A stretch of 64,000 nt of DNA from contig CM070874.1 of assembly GCA_036365515.1 (NCBI GenBank), forward strand, positions 47,677,083-47,741,082, given 5' to 3'. This document shows positions 1 through 10,700 of the stretch, in pieces. This stretch comes from Torymus aiolomorphi (taxonomy: Eukaryota; Arthropoda; Insecta; Hymenoptera; Torymidae). A program made the position numbers and the translations under genes. The notes under the pieces are model-generated. The model was not told the origin of the DNA. It saw nothing but the letters and a program-made list of their open reading frames with translations, and made no database searches. Each line of letters starts with the position of its first letter. The first letter of the stretch is position 1.

Positions 1-97
1 TAAGCACATTTTTAATACAATATTATGTAAGGAATATTAAATAATTAATAAAATAACAGCATAAGCCTTTGCATCAGTTACTGTATCATTAATTTAG

Positions 98-171
98 TTA
101 CTGTGTGTCAGTTAGTGTACATTGTTTTAATTACTGTGTGCCACTTAGTGTACAGTGTTTTAATTACTGTA
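98..171. repeat. 33-bp tandem repeat, about 2.2 copies
   Basis: Positions 98-130 and 131-163 are two copies of a 33-bp unit beginning TTACTGTGTG and ending GTTTTAA, differing at a few bases. A third copy starts at 164 and breaks off after TTACTGTA. The unit contains the TTACTGT motif found across the surrounding kilobase. Confidence 0.85.
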
Positions 172-558
172 CCTTACATTCTGAACACTGTATTTAATCC
201 TGTGTCTTTTTTTCTCACTCATCTGCATCTGCATAAACTATATAAAATATATTTAAACATGAAATTTGTATTTTTTTTATATTTAGTAGACTCCCTGCTG
301 GAAATCATCCATTTCTCTCCCATTGCTATGATTTACTACGTACAGAAGTACTTACTTATTATAGAAGAAAATAAAATAAAGATGGGAATAAAATATATTA
401 TTTTTAAATATATTAAAAACTGTGTTATTTGCTCTGTGGGTATAAGCAAGGAACGTCGAAGTTGACTTGCACAGGCGACGAAGCATGAGAAAGTAAGGTT
501 AGCGTAGCCTACCGCGAGGGGGTACAGTAACTAAATACATTCATGAAAACTTGTCCAG

Positions 559-574
559 TTACTGTGCACAGTAA
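559..574. repeat. Perfect 16-bp palindrome
   Basis: TTACTGTGCACAGTAA is its own reverse complement. It joins the forward and reverse forms of the TTACTGT motif head to head around a central GTGCAC. Confidence 0.9.
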
Positions 575-931
575 TAGAAACATGCCGAAAATTCGTTTTA
601 GTTACTGGATTATATTAAATTAAACAATAATATTAATCAAAACTACTTTTTTATTGTTCTTTTGTCAACTAGATGGATTTTATAAACATTAAGTGTATTT
701 TTTTATTCTGAAAAATGTTATTTTTATAGTTTTTCAATCACTTTTGTATAGGCATATTCTTAAGCGTTTCGATAAGAAAATCATAGAAATCGCGATGAGA
801 AATTTAATAAATTATTTTAAATATATTATAAGAATAATTAAGTCATACTGTAGGTTTAACAATAAAAAGCATGAATTGAACTGTATATAAAAATTTAGAT
901 ATTTATGATTAAATATGATTATACTCTACTA

Positions 932-1190
932 CACTGAGAGAAGGATTTGTTTACTGTTAACATGGCATTGTAACTGTTACACGCGTATATTTAAATATGA
1001 CCAAATATAGGCATTGTAACAGTTAATATACCATATGTTACTGGTAAACATTGATATTGTAACAGTTACTATATTGGGTTTGACCGTCAAAATGTCCCCT
1101 ATTCAAATATACGATATTGTAACAGTTACAATATTGCAATTCTAATCAAATAGATAAATATGTTAATTATAACAATATTCTTCTTCAGTG
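932..1190. mobile_element. MITE-like element with TA target duplication
   Basis: The left end begins CACTGAGAGAAGGAT and the right end, read on the opposite strand, begins CACTGAAGAAGAAT, an imperfect inverted pair. TA flanks it on both sides (930-931 and 1191-1192), the target duplication expected for the Tc1/mariner superfamily. The element is 259 bp and has no coding capacity. Inside are repeated GTAACWGTTAC palindromes. Family assignment is tentative because the termini are short and imperfect. Confidence 0.5.
970..1129. repeat. Array of GTAACWGTTAC palindromes
   Basis: The 11-bp palindrome GTAAC[A/T]GTTAC occurs at 970-980, 1059-1069 and 1119-1129, with a near copy at 1016-1026 (GTAACAGTTAA). 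Each is preceded by ATT, giving ATTGTAAC. The spacing is irregular (about 46, 43 and 60 bp). Confidence 0.8.
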
Positions 1191-1210
1191 TATAAATGAA
1201 AATGATTTAA

Positions 1211-1242
1211 GGGCACAGTAACTGAAGCGGGCACAGTAACTG
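1211..1242. repeat. 18-bp tandem repeat, nearly two copies
   Basis: GGGCACAGTAACTG occurs at 1211 and again at 1229, the first followed by AAGC. The copies carry the reverse form of the TTACTGT motif at the right edge of the motif-rich region. Confidence 0.8.
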
Positions 1243-4200
1243 GCACACTTACCCTAGCTGTTTATAATAATATAAATTATGTTTGGAGTAGAATATATTC
1301 ATAGATTCATAAAAATATTCTTCGAAAGTTATTTAGTACTGGTTGTTTGGATTAAAAGTCTAATAATAAAATTCGATACTTTGGACCCTAATTTAGAATT
1401 AAGAATCGTAAGTTTACTTGAATTTTATAGTGGATCGTTGAAAAATTACCCTCCTCCCCGCGTAGTATACGCGGTTTACTCATCTCGCTTCTCAGTTTTG
1501 AAAGAAAAATGATGTAGGAACATTTTATAATAGGAGCCCTCATATCACATTTACAGCAGCCGTGCGCGACTACTACACTACCCTCGGACGCTACTCCGCC
1601 GCCTTTCTCTGCTGCGTGTATCAACGCACGAGCCGACTTTTCAGTGATCGGCGCGCCGGATTGACTCGCCGCGTGCACGCGCCGCTTTGTCAATCAGCGA
1701 CACAGCACCGATGGGCTCGCCGCACGCTAGAGTTGTCTCTCTATCGGCGTGTGCACTTCTTTTATTTGGGCCGTCTGCGACGCGTCGCGCTTCGCGAGCT
1801 TTAATTTTCGGCAGAGACGTGTGGCTGAGCCCGGCCGCTGTATCGGCGCTAGTCCGATTAATTAAAAAGTGTGAATGCAGCCACTGCGAGTAATAGGAGC
1901 CCGCCGTCCCCACCGCAGAGGGGGAGCTGCTGCGACTCTTTGAGACCTTTATGCAATTGCGCTCTCAAAGGATTCATCTAATTCCTTTCATCGGTTTTCC
2001 CCAGTAATATGCCACTTTGCTTGCCACGAGAAGTGAATATTGATACATAGAGTATAAGAAACCGTCCATTCCTTGTAAAAGGAACAATTTTTATTGCAAA
2101 TATTATAAACAGACGGAATGGTAAAAAAAACACGTCAACTGATTATTCGCATATATCTGCGCATCTACAGAGATGATGTGCAAAGAAAAAGTGCGGAAAA
2201 GTTACGAGTATAAAGTAGACAGACAGGAAGAAAGTTGCAGGTGTCAGAGAGAAGTCTCGAGGAGCTCGTGTCTGCATATCTCGCGCTGGTACTTCCGCGC
2301 AACCGCGAATTCGCTCGACATACGCGCGCGCGCGAGTTTCGTCGTCGTAGTCGTCGTTGTGAGGCGGCAGCACCGATGATAAATCGTCCCCCTTCGCGGC
2401 GTACGTCGACGGAGCAGAGCCTCATTTTTCAGCGAGCGCTGGAAACGCTCTCTTTCTCTCTCTCCTCTCCCTCGCAATCAAGGAGAGCCAAGTCGCATTC
2501 CGTGCTTTCGCGGCTGCCGCGGGAGAAGAAGGCGCGCGCGCGAGGGTGGCAAAAGAAGGAGCGGGGGAGAAAATGCGTGCGGGTCGCGACATTTATCTTT
2601 TTCCTTCGAGTTGTTCTTGCTAGTGAGAGTAGCTGCGAGGATGCCCTTACACTTCGGTTTCATCGGATATTATTCATTCTTCAGCTGCGCGCACGGAGGG
2701 TTAAGCTCGATTTTTCTCCGCCGGATTAGTTTGAGAAATTCACCTTTTTTCTTCCATCTTGCAAGGCTTGTTCTCATTAAGCAGATCCAAAGGCCATATT
2801 TTTTCAACTGTTCAGAGGCTTTTTTCCATTTCACCGGCGCAGTATAATTGAATTTTACATTTTAATCAAAGTATCGCAAAAAACGTATTACTTTCTGGGA
2901 AAGCGCAAAAGTAATTTTCAGGATTGTTTGAATCGGCCGAATGCAAAGTAATTATTCGAAAACACAAAAACATTTGTAAACGAAGCAAATTATTGCACAT
3001 TTTTTAATCGACAAACGCAGCGAAACGGTGCCACGCGAAAAAAGCAAAGCCGGTTTATTCGGGCAGCGCGCGGAAAGGCGAGTGGCTAATATAAAAGGTT
3101 TTTTTCATAAATCCGCACGGTGAACGAGGCGCGAGAGCGTACACGCGGCAGTTAAAAAAGCCCGAAATCGCACGAGTCCCGCGGGCGAACAATAAACGCG
3201 CTCGCATTGTTTATCGCGTGGTGTATTGGCCCTGCCAGTCGTAAACGCGGACGTCCCTCACGGTTTGTATTTTTCTTTCTTTTTTTTATAGTCAGAGACG
3301 CGTGAGTACGTCGGAAATTATTGTCCCGTGACCGGTGAGATTTCCTTGGCGTCTCGTAAATTCACGCGAGCGCGATTCTTTTCGCGAGTAATGAGCCACT
3401 GACGTTCTCTAACTCTTCCGCGTTTTTATTTTTCCAGCGTCCCGCTCTTCCCTTTCCAGCACCTGCGCTTCTTCGCCGTCACTTTCTTTTATTCGAACCG
3501 CGAGCACGTACGATTTCGCGAGGCGCGAGCTTTTTGCGAATTATATACGATACGTGCTGTGCGCGGCGAGTGCGCGCTCTGCTCTTTGAAACTTGATAGC
3601 GGCAATTTCCGCGCAAGGTGCGGCTAAGTGAATCCCCTAATGGAGAAATTTAAATTGTTTTTGCACTTTATTGGCTCTTTTTGTGTGGCCGAGAGCAAGT
3701 ATAATTGTTTGAAATAAAGCAGCGCATTTTTTACAGTCGACTTTAATTAATTAAAAGTGAGATTTTCATTAAAACTCAAGAGCAGCCCTTTGTAATATTT
3801 TTATTTTTATTTTTTTTCACGACCATTGTAATGGCAGGAAATCGATTCGTCTGTAGTATTCGAAAAATTATGAATACAAATTAGCCGTGCACGACGCATC
3901 GACGAGCCTTTAGAGCGAAGTTTAGGAGCCGAAAACGTCCCCTCGCAGCTCCCCATATCAAAGCCAACACAAGTAGGCAGGCAAATCGCGAGCACAATAA
4001 GAGCATCGACTGTAAAATAGCCGCGATTCCTCGGCAAGCATTGGAAATTGAAATTCAAACGGCGGCGAGCGGCCAAAGTGCCGAGAGCCTGCGAAGAAGC
4101 GCTCAAGCGGCGGGGCGTTTTTGTCGTGTCTAACCTCGGGGAAGGGCGTCGCTGCGCGCGCGCGCGCGGAATACGCTCGAAATACGTATATATTTTTGGC

Positions 4201-7200
4201 CGGGTAAACGCTCCGCTCGCGCGATAATACGTCGGCTGACAGGCCATTAATACGTCGGCCCGTAATCGAGGACCCTACGCCGCCCATTTTTCATCCCTCG
4301 CCGCGGCTTTTCCTCCCCCGGCTCGGCTCTTCTTCCCCGCGGCGAGCCACCGAAAAGCGAGTCACGTTTTTCTGGCAGGTACACAATATAGCCGCCGCTG
4401 CCGTGCGAGGGCGACAAGGGAAATGAGGCCGACGCGAGCACTAATATTTTAATATCCTGCGGTGTCATGTCCATTCTCGTGCTGCGCGCAACCGCTTAGA
4501 CATCTTCGCGCCGTGGATGCCGCGATATTTCTATGCGGCTGAACCGTACGCGCCTTTGTCTCGCGTTTTTTTTCTTATCCGCCTTTCTTCGCCGCGACCG
4601 TCTTTGCGCTCGATTTCAATCTCCTCACAACGTCGATCTTCGCTCTCTTTTTTCTCGCTGTTTTCCTTTATGCGTCGCTTCCCCGCGATTTTCCTATTAT
4701 CTTCGAATGTCTTCTAGAATTGAGATGAAAAATACCGTGATAGATAGGGTAAAGAGAGAAAGAGCACGACAGTGAGATAGACTTTTCCTTTGAAATTTTT
4801 ATTACACTTTCGCATTGCTTTATTTGACTTTTGCCTAGAGAATTGAAAAATTCAATATTTGATCGGAAAATGCAGAGCGCAGAGATGATTTTTAACGCAG
4901 AACGGAAAGCCGCATCGATTGGCCTGAACAAGTAAATACAAATTTTATCAGCTTGAGGTTTTATCGAAATACTAAGCACGATAGTAGGGAACTTTATTCC
5001 GACTGAATAGGAATCTAGTTCAACTTGATGGCTATTGGCAGCACCTTATATTACTTTGTAATTGCAATTTATTCAAATTCGCGTCATGCAAAATAAACGT
5101 CAAGCATTCTTGTACAGTCTTGACATTTGGATTCCATACAAATGTTATAAATGGTACAACAAGCCTTTTCAATATTTTATGTTTTCAAAGTGCACATCAA
5201 TCATCCCCATAAGAAGTTATAAAATAAATGACTTGTACACTAGCTGGAGCTTGAGATTTCACGGTATACTTTTTGTCCGGCGTAAAATTATTATTTTCGT
5301 TTGACAAATATTTCCGAGCCAGCGAGCCGTGACTAACCCTCTCACTGTCCTGGCTAATCGTTACTAATCGTTTTCTCCCCTTTCGCCTGCTATACAGGGT
5401 ACCGCGCCTTGCACTTTCTTATCTCCACCGGCAGTATCTTGTCTCCCTGCCGCGGCCGATTTTATCATCCGTGCCCCACGTCCTTTTATCATTGGCTTTT
5501 ACGGTTCCTCCTCCTCGCCCCTTTTTACGGCACCTTTTTGCCCCCTCTCCTCCTCCTTCCGTGTCGTCCGCCACCCCCTCACGGAATTGAACCGGCGGCC
5601 CCGTTGTCTTCGCGTTATTACGCACGACTGCACTTTTATAACGTGCGCGCGCGGACGAGTCCCGCTTTTGGGAAAAATCACGTAGCCGCTCGGGTCCGCG
5701 CTCTTTATGGAGAGACACTTTTGCGCGCGAGGGATCGGGCTGAGTCATGCGGAGACGAGGGCCCCGCGCGTTAGGTGTGCGCGCACGAGCGTCGCGCTAA
5801 CGATTTCAATTGAGAATCCACCCGCATAGCCGTGGCTGCCGACGAAGCCGGACGGACAAACGACCCGAGCCTTTTAATTTCGTCCAGAAAATACGTGGAA
5901 ACGTCTTTTCATCTTTTTTAGCCTTGACTTGAGCTTGTGAAATTCTTTTACTTTTCATTTCCGTAATTTATTTTTACGTAAAAACTTTTAAGAAAAAAGT
6001 AACTAATTGAAAATATTGGGGAACTTTTATTCTAATAAAATGTTTTGTCTTTGTAACTTACAACTACTCAAGTAGCCGTTGAGGAAAAGATGATTGAATA
6101 ATTTCTTACCTGAAACAAACAAGCGTACAACGTACCCGTTAAAAAATGGATTTTATCATTAGATAACTACAATAACCGTGGTAGAAAACTAACCATATTT
6201 TATAGCTAAGGTGTTCATCAAATGCAAGCATTTTGAGCAAAAATCATAATGCAAAAATAATATAATTCATCTAAAAGTTCCACAATTACTTAAAATACAT
6301 ATTTTATGAAGTGTAAATGCCATAATTTATTTCGGATTGGTACATAATTTATGAAATACAAGCAATGTTCGTTTTTAGCCATAAAGTTCACTGAAAAATA
6401 CCATTTCTACCAGGGAAGGAATAACATTTAAAATAAATTTGAACGTCTTTCGTCTAAATAGAAGATTGTTGCTCGAACTCGAGCCATTCTAAAAAATTGA
6501 ATCTCAAGCAGAGTAAACATATCAACGGAATGGGGAAAAGAATCCACGCATCCAATAATGGGCGAGTGGGGATGCGAGCGCGTCCGAGAGTGAAAAAATG
6601 TCGTCGCTCCCTCGGTCTATTTGTCCTGCACTCGAAATTTGACTTCTGGCCAAAAATATCCTGCTACCTGCGCGCCGCCAAAGCCCCGTGTGCATATATA
6701 TATACCCTTTCACTACCCGCACGCTGATGCTTTTCCAAGTCGTATATGTACACAGCTGACGAAATCCTGTCAAAACAATCGCTCGGCCCCGATCCCTATA
6801 GCTCTCTCGCCCGCTACGTTTCATCTTCCCTTTTACGCTCTATCGCGCAACGCTTGACTTTTTCCCCTTTCTCCCTCGCGAGTGTGTGTATATATATATG
6901 CATATATACAATTGGTACAAAAAAAGGCTTGCTTCTTGCGTTTTGGGGTCTCATTCTCGGGCTACTCTGCATAAATATTCTAAAAGTGTACGAAACTGGC
7001 TTGCTCGTCCTACCTTCGGTGAAATGGCCTCGAGTGCCAGCCGCGAGCGAGCGAGTCAATGAAAGTCAATGCGGCTTTTTCGGCCACACGCGGGTATAGA
7101 TGCATGTGTGCGCGATCGTCGGACGCGCGCATCCATCATCTTCGGACAACCGTATGAAAGTTCATTTCTCACGGCGAATCCTTTTGAATCGGAACTAAAT

Positions 7201-7439
7201 TCACTCGTATGAAAGATTGGAAGTCGAAAAGTTGCGCAATGACTTGTTAACTGTATTCATAGCCTCAGCGGTAAGAATTATTTTACTTTACTCTGCACTT
7301 TTATTGACGCCTTTCTTCGGTCCGCGTGATGCATGCCTTTTCATCGATAAATGTGTTACGTAAGGTGAAAAATGATGTACTATAATGTTTGGAGCTTTGT
7401 GTAACTCTTGGCTGAGGTCGAGGTTAAAAAATACTTTAT
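1243..7439. other. Intronic stretch without recognised gene
   Basis: GC-rich blocks (about 1440-1900, 2230-2560, 3020-3600, 4050-4720, 5400-5870, 6540-7140) alternate with AT-rich blocks (about 2840-3010, 4780-5320, 5930-6480). A (GC)n run lies at 4154-4168. A short inverted repeat, CCGCGTA/TACGCGG, lies at 1457-1473. TA-rich runs occur near 6693-6706 and 6887-6908. An ATG-initiated 117-codon open frame at 6746-7099 is discussed in the findings. Nothing else stands out. Confidence 0.6.
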
Positions 7440-7441
7440 TA

Positions 7442-7753
7442 CACGGAGAGAAATGTTTATACAAAAATTCATATATTTTTCACGAAAAATTATTATACTG
7501 TTGCTCAATCGGGCGACAAACTTGCATTATACTAAATTTTAGTATAACTTTAACAATTTTTACACCTCGAACAGCTGACGATCGCTTAATTTTTACTATA
7601 CTGACTATCAAGAATTGCTGTACCTTCTATCAAATTTTAATATACACTTATACCAATAATTGCTAAAAATATACTAAATAATCTGTATAATACGAGTTTG
7701 TCAACCCATTCGTAGAAAGTATAGTAAGTTTTACATAAAAATTTCTCTCCGTG
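7442..7753. mobile_element. MITE-like element with TA target duplication
   Basis: The left end CACGGAGAGAAAT at 7442 is repeated in inverted orientation at the right end (ATTTCTCTCCGTG, ending 7753). TA flanks both sides (7440-7441 and 7754-7755), and the symmetry extends to TTA/TAA. Length is 312 bp. The interior is AT-rich and contains a near-perfect 19-nt palindrome at 7528-7546 (TATACTAAA/TTTTAGTATA). No transposase is encoded. The ends resemble those of the element at 932-1190 (CACTGAGAGAA), suggesting one superfamily, probably non-autonomous Tc1/mariner. Confidence 0.7.
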
Positions 7754-7755
7754 TA

Positions 7756-10700
7756 ATAATTCAGTTGACGAAAGGGAAGGCCTTTGATGAAAAAGTATAC
7801 AATAAGCAGGAGAAAATGAGATTCAAGCCGACCGGCCTCGCCTTCTTAAACCCTCTCCCTCTGTCTTACACGCTGCGTCTCTTGCTCTCTCGCTTCGCGG
7901 GGGCTTTTCGCTCCTCTTCCTCCGAAACTTCATCTTCTTGTTATTCTAATGCCCTCTCCGGTTTATTTCCGTGCCCATCACGGCGACGACCGCGCGACGG
8001 CTCATCGCTCCACGGAGTTTCGTACAAAGCTCCATTCATGCCCCGCGAACGGGGCTCACTCGCGCGCGACAAACCTGTGCCTGCGTCGCTTTTCGGATCT
8101 CGCCGTGCTCACGCGCGCGCAGAAAGGAGGAACACGAGCGTGAAAGGAAGCAAACGCGCGGAGGGAGAGGGAAAAAGAGAGTAAAAGAGGGGGAGAGGGA
8201 GAAACGGAAGTCGCGCACGCACGTATATTTCCCTCTTTGCGTTTTTTATTTCGCCTTGCTTGCGCGTTCCCGTGCGATTCGCTCTGCATTGCTTGGCGAT
8301 GCTAATATTTTTTCAACTTTATTTTTATTTACACTTTTTTTGGCATGTATAACCGTTTCGTTTGTAAAATTTACTGCCAAAGTGCGTTATGTAGGAGTCT
8401 GTAATTTTGAAGTTTCTCGTGTTACAAAAATACGCGTTCACTCTATTTTCTCTCTTTCATCATCCCGCGGCCAAAAGGCTTTATTCATTCACTGCACGTT
8501 TTTTTCCCAAAAAGTTCCTTTTCACTCTCGAGAATTAAAACAGACTAATCCCTTTCAACTCTGTTTTTTCTCCAAATTTTTCCCCTCGTGGCTTTCTTTT
8601 TCTGCTCGCACCGCATTCCAACTGTCTCGGAGGGTCTCGAGGAAAGAAGAGGAGGAGAGAGAGAAGAAGGAGGAGCAGAGTCTGCGGTAAGGGGGCGCGA
8701 GGACAGATGCTAGCGAGAAGGAGAGAACGCGAGAGTAACGCAGCCACGCACGGCTGTCACTCAGCCGTCAAATGATCGAGCTCGCGCACGCCGCCGAGAG
8801 AATGATCGGGGCGTAAAAAGGCGCGTGCGCCTCGAAAATAGCGCCTCGTAAGTGCGGCCCGCGCCTCCTTCTCGTCTCTTCCTCTTTTCCCTCCCGTCTT
8901 CCCAGATCCTCAATGGGCCGTATCATCGCACGCTCGCACGCTCGCTCGACGATCGACGACCGAGTAAAAACAGAGGGCCCGTGACCGCGCGACACGCCGC
9001 AGCCCAGAAAAAAACGACGAGGCATCAACTCGTTAATGGACCCGCGGCACACGCTGCTATGCAACACCCGACGATCATGGCATTATTATTGGCTCGATTT
9101 GATTGTGCGGAATGCCTGTCTGCAGAGCGAATTAGAGACTAATTGAGAATTTATCCCTCGGTATTCGAAATATCCGAATCGACTGATTGCGTGCTCTATA
9201 TTTAGCTGATTATATTTTCTTTAGACACATTTTTCTAATACATAATTGATTTAATCCCAATAATGTAGCTGATTAAATTGATACTCTTTTATTATCGGTA
9301 AGAATGGCAATTTATCTATGCAGAACAGTAAAATACTATTAATTGAATTAGATGCTCTTGAAAACTATCGTTATTATACTACTAATTGTTGAAATGAATT
9401 TCAGCCTTCAAATAAATTATATAAATAAGAGAAAAGAAAAAAAATCAGTATAAGTAGGGTTCTTTACCGTTTAAGAGAGCGATAAATAATGAGTGCACTT
9501 ACTCTAAATTCCGTCTTAAACCATTCTCAAGAGGCATTTGGTAGGTGAAAAACGTTCCATCCTACGGCCGGCCTCTCCCACTGAGAAAAGTCTAAATTTT
9601 AGCTCTGTGCCTACACGACTCATTTAAAGTGCAGATTACACACGTGTGCACATAAAACGAAAAACTAGAGCGGAAGAAACAAGCAAGCGCGGAAGGAAAG
9701 TATATAGTGGCGCGTACTCGGCCTCGTCGTTTCTCTCGATTTGAGAGAGAAAGACGGGTGTCCGCTCTCGGGCTCTAATTTTATTTAACCTACGGCCTAC
9801 TACGGGCGCCCAGACGGAGATACACCTCGCGTTCGTGCGTGGCGGGCAATTTTCGCGAAGGCACTTCTCTCGCCGCTCGCGCTCGAAAACGGCGAGCTAA
9901 CGCGAGAGGCAAAAGAAGTAGGCAGCGCGGGCCATACATTTTTACGAGGCAATTTGCCGACGATTTAGCGGCTTCCGAGATCCGCGCTGGCACGCGCTAA
10001 TGGACCGCGCGATATATACATCCCTTAAGGTCGAGTCTCGCACCAGCCGAGATAACTTTTATATTTTAAGAAGCTTTTTTACCAGCTCCGCCGCCGCCTT
10101 TCGCCGGGCTTTGCGTCATTGCTTTTACGCAGAGATACAACGTGTCTTGTTGGAGAAATTTATTTTTATTAAAGCTTTATTCGATAATATATTACACTCG
10201 AAGAATTCACATTTTATTTATTGCCTGAGAATTGCGAATAAAGCAATGAGTGACGTGTGCCAATGAAATCCCGATAGCTAAACAGCAGGCCCATAAAATG
10301 ATGTAGCACGTTGAATGATCACACGGCATGCAAATCAATGTACAGATCATGAATCCGCTTTACCTTCCTCCCGTTAAATCCGTGATAGGCAAATATAAAT
10401 TTTATCGAAGTACAAACATAAGTTTAACGCTGGTTGTAAACGGCCCATTACCGGGAGCGTAAAGAGAGATGAAAGCTTTAGCTGCGAGGTAAAAGGCGAG
10501 GCGGAGCCGGGTCCACTGCAAATTGGCCGTGGCGGGGCTGTGGGCCGTTGTGCTGTAAAGTATCGAAAGTGCGCTGCGTAATAGGTCGAATACCGCAGAT
10601 TACTGCTCGGCCGTGCTCGCAGGTTTTACGCGCGGCAGACGCCGCCCCGGAACGAAAATGAAGATAAATTAGAGTAAATAAGTGTTAATGGCTGTAATGC

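Larger units (their letters stand above)
76..1242. repeat. TTACTGT/ACAGTAA motif-rich AT-rich repeat region
   Basis: The heptamer TTACTGT or close variants recur at about 79, 98, 131, 164, 559, 950 and 1037. Its complement ACAGTAA occurs at about 524, 568, 1216 and 1233. Forward copies cluster at the left end and reverse copies at the right end, giving the block a loose inverted layout. A 33-bp tandem repeat, a 16-bp palindrome, an 18-bp tandem repeat and a MITE-like element lie inside. This resembles the subterminal motif arrays of some DNA transposons. No transposase is visible and the outer boundaries are uncertain. Confidence 0.5.
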
